In this document: positions 8,205 to 18,636 of the stretch, piece by piece
How the letters are laid out: every line of letters begins with the position of its first letter
How positions within the stretch are numbered: the stretch's first letter is position 1
Origin: Plotosus lineatus
Taxonomy: Eukaryota; Chordata; Actinopteri; Siluriformes; Plotosidae
Length of the DNA: 64,000 bases
Direction: 5' to 3'
Assembly: GCA_024760905.1 (NCBI GenBank)
Contig: CM045729.1
Location: 1,206,001-1,270,000, forward strand
Notes under the pieces: model-generated
What the model was told of the DNA's origin: nothing
The model's input: the letters and a program-made list of their open reading frames with translations, nothing else
The model's database searches: none
Position numbers and translations under genes: made by a program

Positions 8205-9938
8205 GGTCAGGTGCCAGAAAGTCAGGTGCTCACAGAGAGCACTTCACTGTGTCCATCAGCCGCCTGCACTCATCCAGCCGTCTCTCGGTGATCGACCAGG
8301 CCTGCGCAGGGCCCATACCCCCCTGGCAGGGCAGCCTCAGCTGCGACAACCACGTCGCACGCGGCCGTCCCCGCAGTCGCCTTCAGCTCCTAGGATCCCG
8401 AATGGACAGGATCCGGTGTGCTCGATACGAAGGCGGGAAACATGCCAAGTAAACCCGCCTGTTCAGGGCGCTGGTGCGCTAGAAGCTGCTGTCGGATCCT
8501 GTCCAGTAGAATCCGTGCGAAGACCTTGCCTGGAACTGAGAGGAGAGTAACCCCCCCGGTAGCTGTTGCATTCTCGGGTTTCACCCTTCCCCTTCCAGAT
8601 CGGGACAACGATGCCCCATTTCCAGTCAGTTGGGATGACACAAGTGCTCTACACAGAGCACACGAGAATGAAGAGCCACCTGAAGATGGCCTTACTTCCC
8701 GCCTTAAGCATTTTCACATAGATACCACAAACTCCCGCGAATTTGCCATCCGCCAAGCACCACACCGCCCTCCAAGTTTCCTCAAGAGTTGGCAGGTCAC
8801 AGCCTGAGGGAGGATCGACAACAAGAGTTTAAGCATCCCCGACAGCCTGGCTCCGGGCGGGAGGGTCAGCACGATACAACTCCTCAAAGTACTCGGCCCA
8901 AAGAGTCCTCACTTCAGATTCCTCGGTAAGGACACTACCATCTGCAGCTTTCACCGTCTGGCATTGCAATGTGGACCAAAAGGAATGGAGGCTCCCCAAC
9001 ACCCTGCAAGACGGGCAAGAGTAACTTGAATTCAAGTGGCCCTCGACCGTCTCACAGAGATCACGGATAGCAGCCTCCGATTTCTTCGCACCGCATTGAC
9101 GGCTTTGCGCTTCAGGTCCCTGGCCGGTCCAGCTCTGCCATCAATTCAAACCTTTCTCGCTCTCTCGATGATGTTGATGGTCTCAGAGGTAATGGCTGTT
9201 CCTGGTCATCTGGGCGACCCCGGTATGCAGCCACAGGACACCTCCAGGATGCGGTCTATTAAGCCAGCCCAGAGATCCTCCGTGCCTGCACCCGCATCCA
9301 GATCCTCCAGGGATTCCCCAAGCCTACTGGCAAACTCCGAAGACACATCAGGGTGCCCGAGTCGGCTCACGTCAAGACACTTTTAATGAGCTGGGGCTTT
9401 CTGAGGGCGCCTGAAGCGGATCTTCAGAGTTGCCACCAGAAGCCTCTGGTCTCCCGAGAAGAGCTGGGCACTTCTGAAGACACAGCAGTTCTGAACCAGC
9501 GGCCACCAACTAGCTACGAGAACATGGTTGATCTCCTTCCTACTGTCTCCATCACTGGAGTACCAAGTCCAGTGTTGCGGATCCGATCTCTGGAACCACG
9601 AGCCAGCAATACTTAAGCTCCGACTTTTAGCTTTTAAGTCAAGAAGCATTAAGGTGCTTTCATCCAGAGCCGTGAGGACCGACACATGCTTCATAGCAAT
9701 CCCAGTTACTGCCAGTGGTCGCATTGAAGTCCCCAGTAAGATCAGGGTGTCCCTTCCCTGAACCCCCGACACCACCGAGTTGAGCTGGTTGTAGAAGGTT
9801 TCCTTTGTGGATCCATCACTCACCCCGGTCGGAGCGTACACTGTGACAATAGAGAGTGTCCCCACTGCGTGAGTCACTCTCAGTCGCAGAATACGCTCAT
9901 TGACCGGGACCACCTCCGATACCAAGGGAGCCAATCGA
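8205..9938 (-). mobile_element. LINE-X, internally deleted, inserted in RTE-A
   Basis: Flanked by TTGATGCAATCCCA (8191-8204) and TTGATGTGGTCCCA (9939-9952), 11 of 14 bases alike and both matching the RTE target, so this is an insertion with target duplication. It encodes the endonuclease C-terminal half (9934-9383), a linker (9035-8829), an RT start with GVTLLSVPGKVFARILLDRI and RPEQAG (8641-8455), and then a C-terminal part (HVSRLRIEH, RLRGRPRATWL). The RT catalytic core between those points is absent. Confidence 0.75.
9383..9934 (-). pseudogene. LINE-X endonuclease domain fragment
   Basis: 183-codon frame with VTVYAPTGVSD, RDTLILLG, SLSIAGSWFQR and KEINHVLV, the back half of an APE-type endonuclease. 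The expected 'GDFN' active-site box reads G-T-S here, although the second copy at 31169-31998 keeps GDFNVTTG. The 5' part of the domain is missing. Confidence 0.7.
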
Positions 9939-11731
9939 TTGATGTGGTCCCACCTCCACCTTGAACTGTTCTGTCACACCGACAGCACACCTCACCACTG
10001 TCTTCCATCTCTCATACATGTTCTGCACCACTCTAACATACTTCTCTGCCACTCCAGACGTCCTCATGCAATACAACAGTTCCTCTCTCGGCACCCTGTC
10101 ATATGGTTTCTTCAGCTCTACAAAGCACACTGCAGCTCCCTCTGACCTTCTCTGTACTTCTCTATTAACATCCTCAAAGCAAACACTGCATCTGTGGTGC
10201 TCTTTCTCGGCATGAAACTAAACTGTTGTTCACAAATGCTGATCTCTGCCCTTAATCTCGCTTCAACTATTCTTTCCCATAACTTCATTGTTTGGCTCAT
10301 CAACTTTATCCCTCTGTAGTTGTTACAACTCTGCACATCTCCCTTGTTCTTAAAAATGGTTATAAGTATACTTCTCCTCCATTCCTCCAGCTTCCTCTCA
10401 CTCTCTAAGACCTTGTTGAATGTTCTTGTCAGAAAATCTACTGCTTACTCTCCTAGACACTTCCATACCTCCACCGGTATGTCATCAGGACCAACTGCCT
10501 TCCCAATCCTCATCCTCTTCAATGCCCTCCTCACTTCACCCTTACTAATCTTTGCTACTTCCTGGTCCTCAACGGTCACCTCTTCAACTCTTTTTTCTCT
10601 CTCATTTTCCTCATTCATCAGCTCTTCAAAGTACTCCTTCCATCTTCCCAGCACACGTCTGTCATCAGTCAATACATTTCCCTCTCTGTCCTTATCACTC
10701 TAACTTGCTGCATGTCCTTCCCATCTGTATTTCTCTGATGTGCCAACCTGTATAAATAATTTTCTTCCTTTTTATTGCCCAACCTAGAATAAATGTCATC
10801 ATACACCCTCTGTTTGGCCTTTGACACAACTTCCTTTGCCTCACACTGTTTCTCCCTGTACTCCTGTTTACTTTCTTTGGTCCTCTCAATGCCCCAATTC
10901 TTCTTAGCTAATCTCTTCCTTTGTACACACTCTTGCACTTCCTCATTCCACCACCAAGTCTCCTTATCTATTTTCCTTCCAGATGACACACCAAGTACTC
11001 CCCTACCTGTCTCCCTGATCACATTAGCTGTAGTTGTCCAGTCATCTGGAAGCACTTCCTGACCACCCAAAGCCTGTTTCAACTCCTCCTTGAAGACAAC
11101 ACAACCCTTTCTTTTACAGCTTCCACCACTTTGTCTTCTGCTCTGCCTTTGCCTTCTTTCACTTCTTCACCATCAGCATCATCCTGCACACCACCATCCT
11201 ATTCTGTTTGGCAAAACTCTCATCCACTACTACTTTGCAGTCACTGACTTCCTTCAAATTACATCACCGAAAGATTTAGATGCCCCACCATGTCAATTGA
11301 AGTCTGCACCAATGTCCACTTTCACCTCTTGTGGAATTCTGCATCACTTCATTTCATTCACTCCAGAATCTCTCCTTCACTTCTAGCTCACATCCTGCCT
11401 GTGAGGCATAAGCACTAACAACATTGTACACCACACTTTCATTTTCTCACTGAGACTCATCACCCCCGGTTGACCCTCTTTTCACTTCTAGAACATTCCT
11501 GACAACCCCCTCCTTCATGATTACTCCTACTCCATTTCTCTTCCCATCCACACCATGATGAAACAGCTTAAACCCTGCTCCTAAGATAAGATAAGCTTTG
11601 CTAGCTTTCCACCTGTTCTCCTGAACACACAGTATGTCCACCTTCCTCCTCCGCATCATGTCAGCCAGCTCTCTACCTTTTCTAGTCATAGTTCCAACAT
11701 TCAAAGTCCCTACTCTCAGTCCTATACTCAT
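9897..11731 (-). pseudogene. RTE-A endonuclease and RT N-terminal half
   Basis: Pieces in different frames. 11731-11447 has the endonuclease start (VGTLNVGTM, DILCVQENRWK). 11082-10669 is the linker (LGGQEVLPDDW, ETWWWNEEVQECVQRKR). 10672-10445 holds KAVGPDDIPVEVWKCLG. 10336-10118 holds NYRGIKLMS and FMPRKSTTDAVF. 10130-9897 ends in the VGVTEQFKVEVG region. The catalytic FADD box lies on the other side of LINE-X, in 7317-8190, which is frame-broken. Non-functional. Confidence 0.8.
9939..9952. repeat. target-site duplication of LINE-X, right copy
   Basis: TTGATGTGGTCCCA; RTE sequence resumes immediately after it. Confidence 0.75.
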
Positions 11732-11900
11732 GACTTTCCTCTTCTCTCTCTGCCTATGGACCCCTCCCGCCTCTCATTCTTCGACCAACAGTAGTCCAAT
11801 TTCCACCAGCACCCTGATGGTTAATGGTATTGATGGCGGTCGTTGTTAACCCTGGCCTCGACTGATCAGATATGTTATTCTTATTTGTGATTCGCATTTT

Positions 11901-12030
11901 TAACCATTTACACTTCACCTAGGGGCAATTTGTTCTAATATGCATTAGGAATGAATCAGAACACGCAGAGGGAACATGCCCAAGCACAGAAAAATGCTCA
12001 AATCGAACCAAGGACTTGCTTGCTGTAAGG
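11901..12030 (-). mobile_element. SINE-B fragment
   Basis: The minus strand has TTGGTTCGATTTGAGC (B-box-like), then TGTTCCCTCTGCGTG and a diverged AATTGCCCCTAGGTG. The same module order is seen in the SINE-B copies at 16380 and 42035. It abuts the truncated 5' end of RTE-A. Confidence 0.5.
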
Positions 12031-12562
12031 CGGATGTACGAACCCTGAATGTAAGCTATGTTGGATTCATTGTGTTTCTTGCAGATTCTCACAAATAAGA
12101 AAAACTGTTGATGGATAACCAAAGCAGCTTCAATTTTAAACCTCCATGCAGCACAGCTCTGATAAACACAAACCAACATCTGTTAAAGGTCAAAGCAGAA
12201 GATCCACAACGTGAGAAAGTGAGATTTGGATTCAGTTCAAAGGCAAAAAAATAAATTATTATTTTTTATTTTCTTTGTTTTAAACAGGCGGCAAATGCTG
12301 AACTTTCACAGGTCATTACTGTTGAAATAAATATGCATCAGCTAAGGTTCGAGTCCAGAGCTCATCTCATCTCCTTCACTGCATCTTTAAAACATTTTTA
12401 AATCCTTATTTTCTTGTAGTGTTAAACAGTACAGCTGCTGTACAGTCCTCCAGTTACCATGACAACAGTTAATTTTAAACGAATTCTCCACGTTAATTAA
12501 GCGATACGTGTGTAAGAGAACATGAGCCGTAATGAATGTGGGTGGACAGATCACCTACTTCT

Positions 12563-12563
<1 letters not shown>
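12031..12563. other. AT-rich, no recognised feature
   Basis: Short frames only; no repeat or exon recognised. Confidence 0.5.

Positions 12564-12630
<67 letters not shown>
12564..12630. repeat. (CA)n microsatellite ending in (TA)3
   Basis: About 30 CA units followed by TATATA. Confidence 0.97.
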
Positions 12631-12778
12631 CTCACTTACAGTTTGTAGTTATCTTATTATTCAAATTAAAAAGTTTACACTGCAAACTAAGTTTGTATCT
12701 ATTTGTGACTGGCATGTTAGAAGAGCAAGTGATGCGAATCGCTTGAAAATTAAATGAAATTGTAGGCGGAGTCAAATC

Positions 12779-13061
12779 TAGGACTTTTTGTCTTGTCCCT
12801 TTTGTCTTTACCCCCTTGTGGGGGTCTGGATGAATCGAAACATTAACGGTCTTGGTATTTAATTTATCAAAGGCTGTCTCTGCACTAGGGGGCCATTCAA
12901 AAGATATCTTTACTGAAGTTAACATTGTGAGAGGGGCTACTATGCGGCTATAGTCCCAAATAAACCTATAAAAAATTGCAAACCCCAGAAATCTCTGCAG
13001 TTGCTTGCGCATAGCCAGAACTGGCCACTCTACAACTGCTTTCATCTTCTCGGGATCCGAT
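12779..13061 (-). pseudogene. Ty3/gypsy-type LTR retrotransposon RT fragment
   Basis: The minus strand reads SDPEKMKAVVEWPV, LQRFLGFAIFYRF, IVAPLTMLTS, FEWPPSAETAFDKL and IHPDPHKG. This is the conserved stretch following the RT catalytic box of Ty3/gypsy elements (usual FYRRFI...PLT.LT). It breaks off at 13061 against RTE-B and degrades below 12830. No LTR seen. Confidence 0.75.
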
Positions 13062-14036
13062 TGTATGAGGAAGTCTGGAGTGACAGAAAAGTATGTTAGA
13101 GTGGTGCAGGACATGTATGATAGATGTAAGACAGTGGTGAGGTGTGCTGTCGGTGTGACAGAAGAGTTCAAGGTGGAGGTGGAACTGCATCAAGGGTCAG
13201 CTCTCAGCCCCTTCTTGTTTGCTATGGTGATGGACAGGCTGACAGATGAGGTTAGACAAGAATCTCCATGGACTATGATGTTTGCAGATGACATCGTGAT
13301 CTGTAGTGAGAGCAGAGACCAAGTGGAGGAAAATCTAGAGAGGTGGAGGTATGCCCTGGAAAGGAGGGGAATGAAGGTTAGTCTCAGTAAGACAGAATAC
13401 ATGTGTGTGAACGACAAGGACCCAAGAGGAACTTTGAGGTTACAGGGGGCAGAGATAAAGAAGGTGGAGGATTTTAAGTATTTAGGCTCAACAATCCAGA
13501 GCAATGGAGAGTGTGGAAAAGAGGTGAAGAAGCGCGTGCAGGCAGGTTGGAATGGATGGAGAAAAGTGTCCGGTGTGATGTGTGATAGGAGAGTATTGGC
13601 AAGAATGAAAGGAAAAGTGTACAAGACGGTGATGAGGCCAGCAATGTTGTATGGTTTAGAGACAGTGGCCCTGGGGAAAAGACAGGAGGCAGAGCTGGAG
13701 GTAGCAGAGATGAAAATGTTGAGGTTCTCTTTGGGAGTAACGAGGATGGATAGGATCAGAAATGAGTACATCAGAGGGACAGCACATGTTAGATGTTTTG
13801 GAGACAAAGTCAGAGAGGCTAGATTGAGATGGTTTGGACATGTACAGAGGAGGGATAGTGAGTATATTGGTCATAGGATGCTGAGGTTGGAACTACCAGG
13901 CAAAACCCCCAGAGGAAGACCAAAGAGAAGATTTATGGATGCGGTGAAGGCGGACATGAAGGTCGTTGGAGTAAGAGAAGAAGATGCAGAGGATAGGGAG
14001 AGATGGAGGCAGATCATTTGCTGTGGCAACCCCTGA
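13005..14036 (+). CDS. RTE-B RT C-terminal part, uninterrupted frame
   Basis: Open for 343 codons, the first about 20 being read-in from flanking DNA. RTE part: QGSALSPFLFAMVMDRL, FADDIVIC (catalytic Asp pair), SKTEYMCVNDKD, FKYLGSTIQSNGECG, then RWFGHVQRRDSEYIG and the C-terminus ending with the Cys-Gly-Asn-Pro tail. No stop or frameshift in this section, so it is a recent truncated insertion. It lacks the endonuclease and the RT fingers, so it cannot move itself. Confidence 0.85.
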   Translation: MRIARTGHSTTAFIFSGSDCMRKSGVTEKYVRVVQDMYDRCKTVVRCAVGVTEEFKVEVELHQGSALSPFLFAMVMDRLTDEVRQESPWTMMFADDIVICSESRDQVEENLERWRYALERRGMKVSLSKTEYMCVNDKDPRGTLRLQGAEIKKVEDFKYLGSTIQSNGECGKEVKKRVQAGWNGWRKVSGVMCDRRVLARMKGKVYKTVMRPAMLYGLETVALGKRQEAELEVAEMKMLRFSLGVTRMDRIRNEYIRGTAHVRCFGDKVREARLRWFGHVQRRDSEYIGHRMLRLELPGKTPRGRPKRRFMDAVKADMKVVGVREEDAEDRERWRQIICCGNP

Positions 14037-14081
14037 AGGGAACAGCCAAAAGGAAAAGAAGAGAAGAAAGAAGAAGAATAA
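13062..14081 (+). mobile_element. RTE copy B, 5' truncated
   Basis: Begins within RT (MRKSGVTEKYVRVVQDMY) and runs through the RTE 3' end (GTGGCAACCCCTGAAGGGAA, then GAAGAAAGAAGAAG). No clear target duplication was found; the 5' flank is the gypsy fragment. Confidence 0.9.
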
Positions 14082-14292
14082 GCACAGACCATAACAATAT
14101 ATTTTGTTAAATATTTTCAGTTACAGATGAACTTCTACACTTTCACAAATAAAAAGAACATAATTGTTTATGATCTTAAACACCAAGATGTTTTTTACAA
14201 GACTTTAAGCACCAATTACAGAATTGTATGAATCTGCAAATTACTGCCATTAATATTAATAGCATTATTATCCTAAACATGATATTTCTCGT

Positions 14293-14532
14293 CTTCATCT
14301 TCTTCTTTTCCTTTCGGCTTTTCTCTTCAGGGGTCGCCACAGCGAATGATCTGCATCCATCTCATACGAGCCTCTGCATCTTCTTCTCTGACACCAACTA
14401 CTTTCATGTCCTCCTTCACCACATCCATGAATCTTTTCTTTGGTCGTCCTCTGGGCCTTCTGCCTGGTAGTTCCAGCGTCAGCATCCTACTACCAATATA
14501 CTCACCATCCCTCCTCTGTACATGTCCAAACC
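14293..14532 (-). mobile_element. RTE copy C, 3' end only, 240 bp
   Basis: RTE 3' tail with GAAGAAGATGAAG at 14293 and code for the last ~70 residues up to the GHVQRR region at 14532, where homology stops. Confidence 0.85.
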
Positions 14533-15213
14533 TTACCTACATGAATTAAGCAAATCTCCTGTGATTGGAATTTATAACAGAGATTTTCTTGCATTTCTTT
14601 GCAAAATCATATCACTTCACTGATATGTGGAAAAGTATCCCCCTCTATAATTATTTCTCTTTTTGCTTTGCTTCCACATCATCTTATTCACTGAAGACTG
14701 AACACAGAAACCCCACGTTATTCACGAGAGTTATGTTCCTCACCTACACGTAGATCCCGGAAATCTGTAAATTATTGATGCGGTTTTAAAACCCAATGTA
14801 TGATATTGCATAGGCTAAACTATGCTTATTAAACACATTCTATAGACAGTCTTACTCATTAATACAGTAATAATTCAGTAAAATGTAGTAATGATTCAGT
14901 AAATACTTTTTAATTTTGTACTGTGATAATATTTATGAATAAATAAAGCGCTTAGGCTACTTACCAGAAGCGAGAGAAGATGCGGGGCATTTGAGTGACA
15001 TCATAGAGCTTAAATAAACAATTAAAAACAAAGTGAATTTGCAATTCAAGCAATCATGTTGATAACGTGCGTGAAGGAGAAAAAAAGGAAGTATGTACAT
15101 CCTCTGCAACCAATCAGCTGGAAGGAGAAACAAAAGCTCTCAGCCATTGGCTAAATTTAAATTATGTACCAGTACTGTTGTGATGATGCATATGTATAAT
15201 TTGCCGGGGATGC
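14533..15213. other. AT-rich non-coding, no recognised feature
   Basis: Only short frames; nothing recognised. Confidence 0.5.
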
Positions 15214-15221
15214 TGCTAATT

Positions 15222-15528
15222 CAGTGCTTTTCAAGTAGTGGGTGTGATGCCAGGGGGAGCGTGTATGACCCTGGGGAACATGCTTTTTTGCCATACTACA
15301 CTAGAATTAAGTGTTTTATAATTATTTCATGATTTTTTTAGTTTTAATGTTAATATAGATACAATGTTATGCAGAGGTGTATTAACAGCAATTTTTAGAC
15401 AAATAATACTATTTATAGTCGTGCCCGGGGTGCTGAGGGGCCTGAAATGTTTTTTTTTTTTTCTTCTTCTTCTTCTTCTTCTTCTTCTTCCTTGAGGGGG
15501 TGTCACAGAAAATAATTGAGAAGCACTG
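15222..15528. mobile_element. hAT-type MITE, 307 bp
   Basis: Ends CAGTGCTTTTCAA and TTGAGAAGCACTG are inverted repeats with one mismatch in 13. The flanking 8-mers are TGCTAATT (15214-15221) and CGCTAGTT (15529-15536), 6 of 8 alike, as expected of a hAT duplication. No coding capacity. It includes a T run and a (TTC)n tract near the right end (15451-15490). Confidence 0.65.
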
Positions 15529-15536
15529 CGCTAGTT

Positions 15537-16301
15537 TTAAACATTATGAAAAAAAGCCTTTAAGAACAAAATCTGTGAGTATGTGGGACTGCGAACGATG
15601 AACTGCGGATGGGCGGGGGATTACTATATACAGATTTGTCTTTTTCAGAATTAAACAGTTAGATCTTGAAATGTTCTCCTTAATTATTTAACTCATTGCA
15701 TTGTTAGTGTTTTTATTGTGATGATAATTTGACTCACTAGCCAATGCTACACATTACTGCCGATATCTTCTTTCCTGTGTACTGATATTAATTCATTTTC
15801 AGTGTAATAAATTATTGAAGCTCCATTTTCATGAATGAATCATAAACCGATGCATTTGTTCTTGGTTATCAATGGGAGGGACTTCAACAGGGTTTCTTCC
15901 AACTGAACGCTCGTTTGATGGCAGTCTTCATCATTAAAGCTGAAACTCGGTCCGCTCAGAATAACATAACAGAATGGGACTGGAATTGGACTTGATTTGA
16001 CCCGGAGTTCCTGAGACAGTGACTTGATCCCTCTGCTCTACATTTATGTTAATTGCTGCCTATAAGATTATTCCCACTATAGACCTTTCTGTCATGGCTC
16101 CAGAAACCGCAGAGCATTTCTACTGTCATTTTCTGCAATTGATGCAACAGATGTTGAAATTGATTTTTATAAAAATAATAAACAGGATATTTACCAAACT
16201 TGAGTGAATTTGAATAATCTGAGTTGAATAAAAGTCTTATTTAAACGTATTAAAATTCTGTGTGTGTACAATTTCACTTTCTATCTCATTAAAAAAAAAA
16301 T

Positions 16302-16337
<36 letters not shown>

Positions 16338-16379
16338 ATACTAATGTGTTATTTTTAATCGTTTTACTGTGGCATGATG
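15537..16379. other. non-coding, poly(A) tract only
   Basis: Contains an A-rich run ending near 16333. No gene or repeat family recognised otherwise. Confidence 0.5.
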
Positions 16380-16560
16380 CCATAGTGGTAAGCATGTTCT
16401 CAGGGATAAGGTCCTGGGTTTGAATCCCAGGCTTGCTGAGGGAAGATTTTTCGTAAGACTTGCATGGGTTCCTTCTGGTACTCCGGTTTCCTTTCACAGT
16501 ACACACATACACGCACAGTCGGCTAACTGGTTATTCCAAATTACCTCTAAGTTTGACTGT

Positions 16561-16634
<74 letters not shown>

Positions 16635-16755
16635 TTGCAATGGACTGGTGACCTGCTTAGGGTTTTTCTTCTCCTTCAGCGAGAGCTGGCTAAGATAGGC
16701 TCCCCCCCCCCCCCCCATCTGATAAGAATAAGCGGTTTGGAAAATAAATTAATTA
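16380..16755 (+). mobile_element. SINE-B, tRNA-like head with expanded internal (GT)n
   Basis: A tRNA-like head (GCCATAGTGGTAAGCATG... and CCTGGGTTTGAATCCCAGG, A- and B-box-like) is followed by the TTGCATGGGTTCCTTCTGG and TACTCCGGTTTCC modules. A 70-bp (GT)n (16563-16632) follows, then CAATGGACTGGTGACCTGC, a C run, and the AATAAGCGG...AATGAATG tail. The order is that of a widespread fish SINE. The GT run lies where the family has a short GTGTGTG. Confidence 0.65.
16563..16632. repeat. (GT)35 microsatellite within SINE-B
   Basis: Pure GT run embedded in the SINE body. Confidence 0.97.
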
Positions 16756-17880
16756 ATGAATGTAGTTAATGTTGTCAGCTCCAGCTCCAGCAGGCTTTCA
16801 GAAAATTGGTTCATTACAGTGGAGTTTTTATTTTACATTTTGGTTTGAATGATCCTCAGTAAAGTGTTCACTTGTCTTTGCCACTTGCTCCCTACCGCAG
16901 TCTTTCTGTTGATCAATGCTTGTAATCAGAATTCATTAGCATCACACTGACCCAGCAGGACCAGAAAGCACCACTGAACTCAGGGGACAAAATGGCTTTT
17001 TATTTTTAGATTTTTTTTTTCTCTGAACAGCCTGCAGCACTGTACACTTCAAATGGCCCCTTGCTCCCTATCTCACTGATCTACTTAATTAATGAAGATT
17101 TATTAGCATGCTAATGGAATAAAATCTTGAACAGCAAGACAGTTTGAACAAACAAGGCCCGGTGGCTTCCACTTAACTCATGTCCACGAACTTCCTGCTC
17201 CTGACGAGACTGTGTAAAAGTAATGGCACCCTCCTTTCTTTGACCCTTTACGCCCGACGGTGACAAATTTATCACACAGGAATTAAGAGCCTAAAAATTT
17301 AATTTATATCACTTCGGGCATCTGGGGAACAACTGTGACGAATGCGGCATGTTTCCTGTTGAAGTGGAGAATGGTATTACATCTTCTTTTCCCGTGCTTT
17401 TTTCAGTTCGGCTCAAGACAGCGTGAGTGGGTGACGTCCGTGAGTCATCGTTCAAATTGTCAGTGCTAAAAGCACAATAGATCAAATACCAGGTGAGATT
17501 CATGCACATTAAAAAAATTGTCATTGAAGAATAATGATAGATTTGTTATTTTATGACGTAGAAATAGTTTATTGAGTTCGTTTTACTAAAAAACAAAAAA
17601 CACATTTTATATCGGTGACATTTTCGTCACATCAGGTGTATGAACAAGCTTGGCTCTTAACAGTGATTACTTACAACATAGTTTACAAATAGTTAATTCC
17701 TAAAAAAAAAGAGTGTTTTTATACCGATATGCGAATAGGTTTTATGGAAATTCAATACGAGCATCAATTATAACCATTGTTTTCTGTGATGACTAATTTG
17801 GTGTTATTTATTGATTCAAATTGAGTCATCATGAGGTAAGTCTAACTCACTTTTGTCATTTAGAAAACATAATCGTTGAG
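16756..17880. other. non-coding, no recognised gene
   Basis: AT-rich with short frames. CCCTTTACGCCCGACGG near 17246 looks like a piggyBac-type end, but no partner was found. Confidence 0.5.
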
Positions 17881-17899
17881 TCAATTTGACTGGTGAATC
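17881..17899. repeat. target-site duplication of SINE-A, left copy
   Basis: 19 bp with one mismatch to 18256-18274. Confidence 0.85.
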
Positions 17900-18255
17900 G
17901 TCTATCCTTTTGGCTTTTTCCCTTTCTCAGAGATTGAAACGGCAAATCATTTGATTTGCACATTTGATTTGGCAGATGTTTTTAAGTCGGATGCCCTTCC
18001 TGCCACAACCCTTTTTAACAAGGGACAGAAACACGCTGACGGCTTTGCAGCCTACTCTTTACGAAAGTCAGCAATGGTTCTTTTACATGCCTCACACAAT
18101 AGACAGTGATAACATGACAGTGAGAGTGAAAGACACTGGCCTTTGATAACCCAGTGAGCTGCACTGGGGGGACAGTGGCAACCTTGTGGAGACTCGAACC
18201 CCCAACCTTAGGATCAGCGATCCTGCGCCCTAACCACTGGACCACTACTTCCCAC
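17900..18255 (-). mobile_element. SINE-A: tRNA-like head with RTE-derived body and tail
   Basis: Flanked by TCAATTTGACTGGTGAATC (17881-17899) and TCAATTTGATTGGTGAATC (18256-18274), 18 of 19 alike. On the minus strand the head has GTGGTCCAGTGGTTAGGGCG (A-box-like) and GGGTTCGAGTC (B-box). A unique core with TGCACTGGGTTATCAAAGG follows, then GGAAGGGCATCCGAC (RTE 5'-UTR-like), then a degenerate RTE-like 3' end. A pol III-transcribed, RTE-mobilised SINE is inferred. Confidence 0.8.
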
Positions 18256-18274
18256 TCAATTTGATTGGTGAATC
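18256..18274. repeat. target-site duplication of SINE-A, right copy
   Basis: Lies exactly between the SINE head and the 3' tail of RTE-D. Confidence 0.85.
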
Positions 18275-18309
18275 TTCTTCTTCTCTTCTTTTCCTTTCGG
18301 CTTTTCCCT

Positions 18310-18636
18310 TCAGGGGTCGCCACAGCGAATCATCTGCCTCCATCTCACCCTATCCTTTGCATCTTCTTCTCTTACACCAACGACCTTCATGTCCTCCTTC
18401 ACCACATCCATGAATCGTCTCTTTGGTCTTCCTCTAGGCCTTCCGCCTGGTAGTTCCAGCCTCAGCATCCTATTACCAATATACTCACTATCCCTCCTCC
18501 GTACATGTCCAAACCATCTCAATCTAGCCTCGCTGACTTTGTCTCCAAAACGTCTTACATGTGCTGTTCCTCTGATGTGCTCATTCCTAATCCTATCCAT
18601 CCTCGTTACTCCCAAAGAGAACCTCAACATTTTCAT
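18310..18636 (-). pseudogene. RTE-D C-terminal region
   Basis: Carries MDRIRNEHIRGTAHVRRFGD, RWFGHVRRRDSEYIG, LPGGRPRGRPKRRFMD and the terminal RCGDP. A basic, nucleic-acid-binding tail typical of RTE proteins. Separated from the RT by the one-base loss near 18645. Confidence 0.85.

Larger units (their letters stand above)
7317..11900 (-). mobile_element. RTE-clade LINE copy A, split by LINE-X
   Basis: The 3' end (GCGACCCCTGAAGGG type, then GAA repeats) is at 7317 and the 5' UTR part reaches 11900. The outermost ~130 bases of the 5' end seen in copies F and K are missing. LINE-X occupies 8205-9938. Compared with copies D and K, about 190 bp of endonuclease code are missing near 11265-11290. 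The remaining frame is cut into at least five pieces. Confidence 0.9.

Noticed and set aside
9036..9616. Plus-strand frames of 87-129 codons opposite LINE-X
   Set aside because: Antisense to LINE-X coding sequence; no independent support.
13190..13874. Long minus-strand frames opposite RTE-B, and similar serine/leucine-rich frames opposite every RTE copy
   Set aside because: They are antisense shadows of RTE coding sequence; the same wording recurs opposite each copy.
16386..16445. Possible tRNA gene
   Set aside because: A- and B-box-like sequences are present, but the downstream modules and tail mark it as a SINE head, and no full cloverleaf was drawn.
17246..17262. piggyBac-like end CCCTTTACGCCCGACGG
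   Set aside because: No inverted partner or TTAA pair found in the following kilobases.
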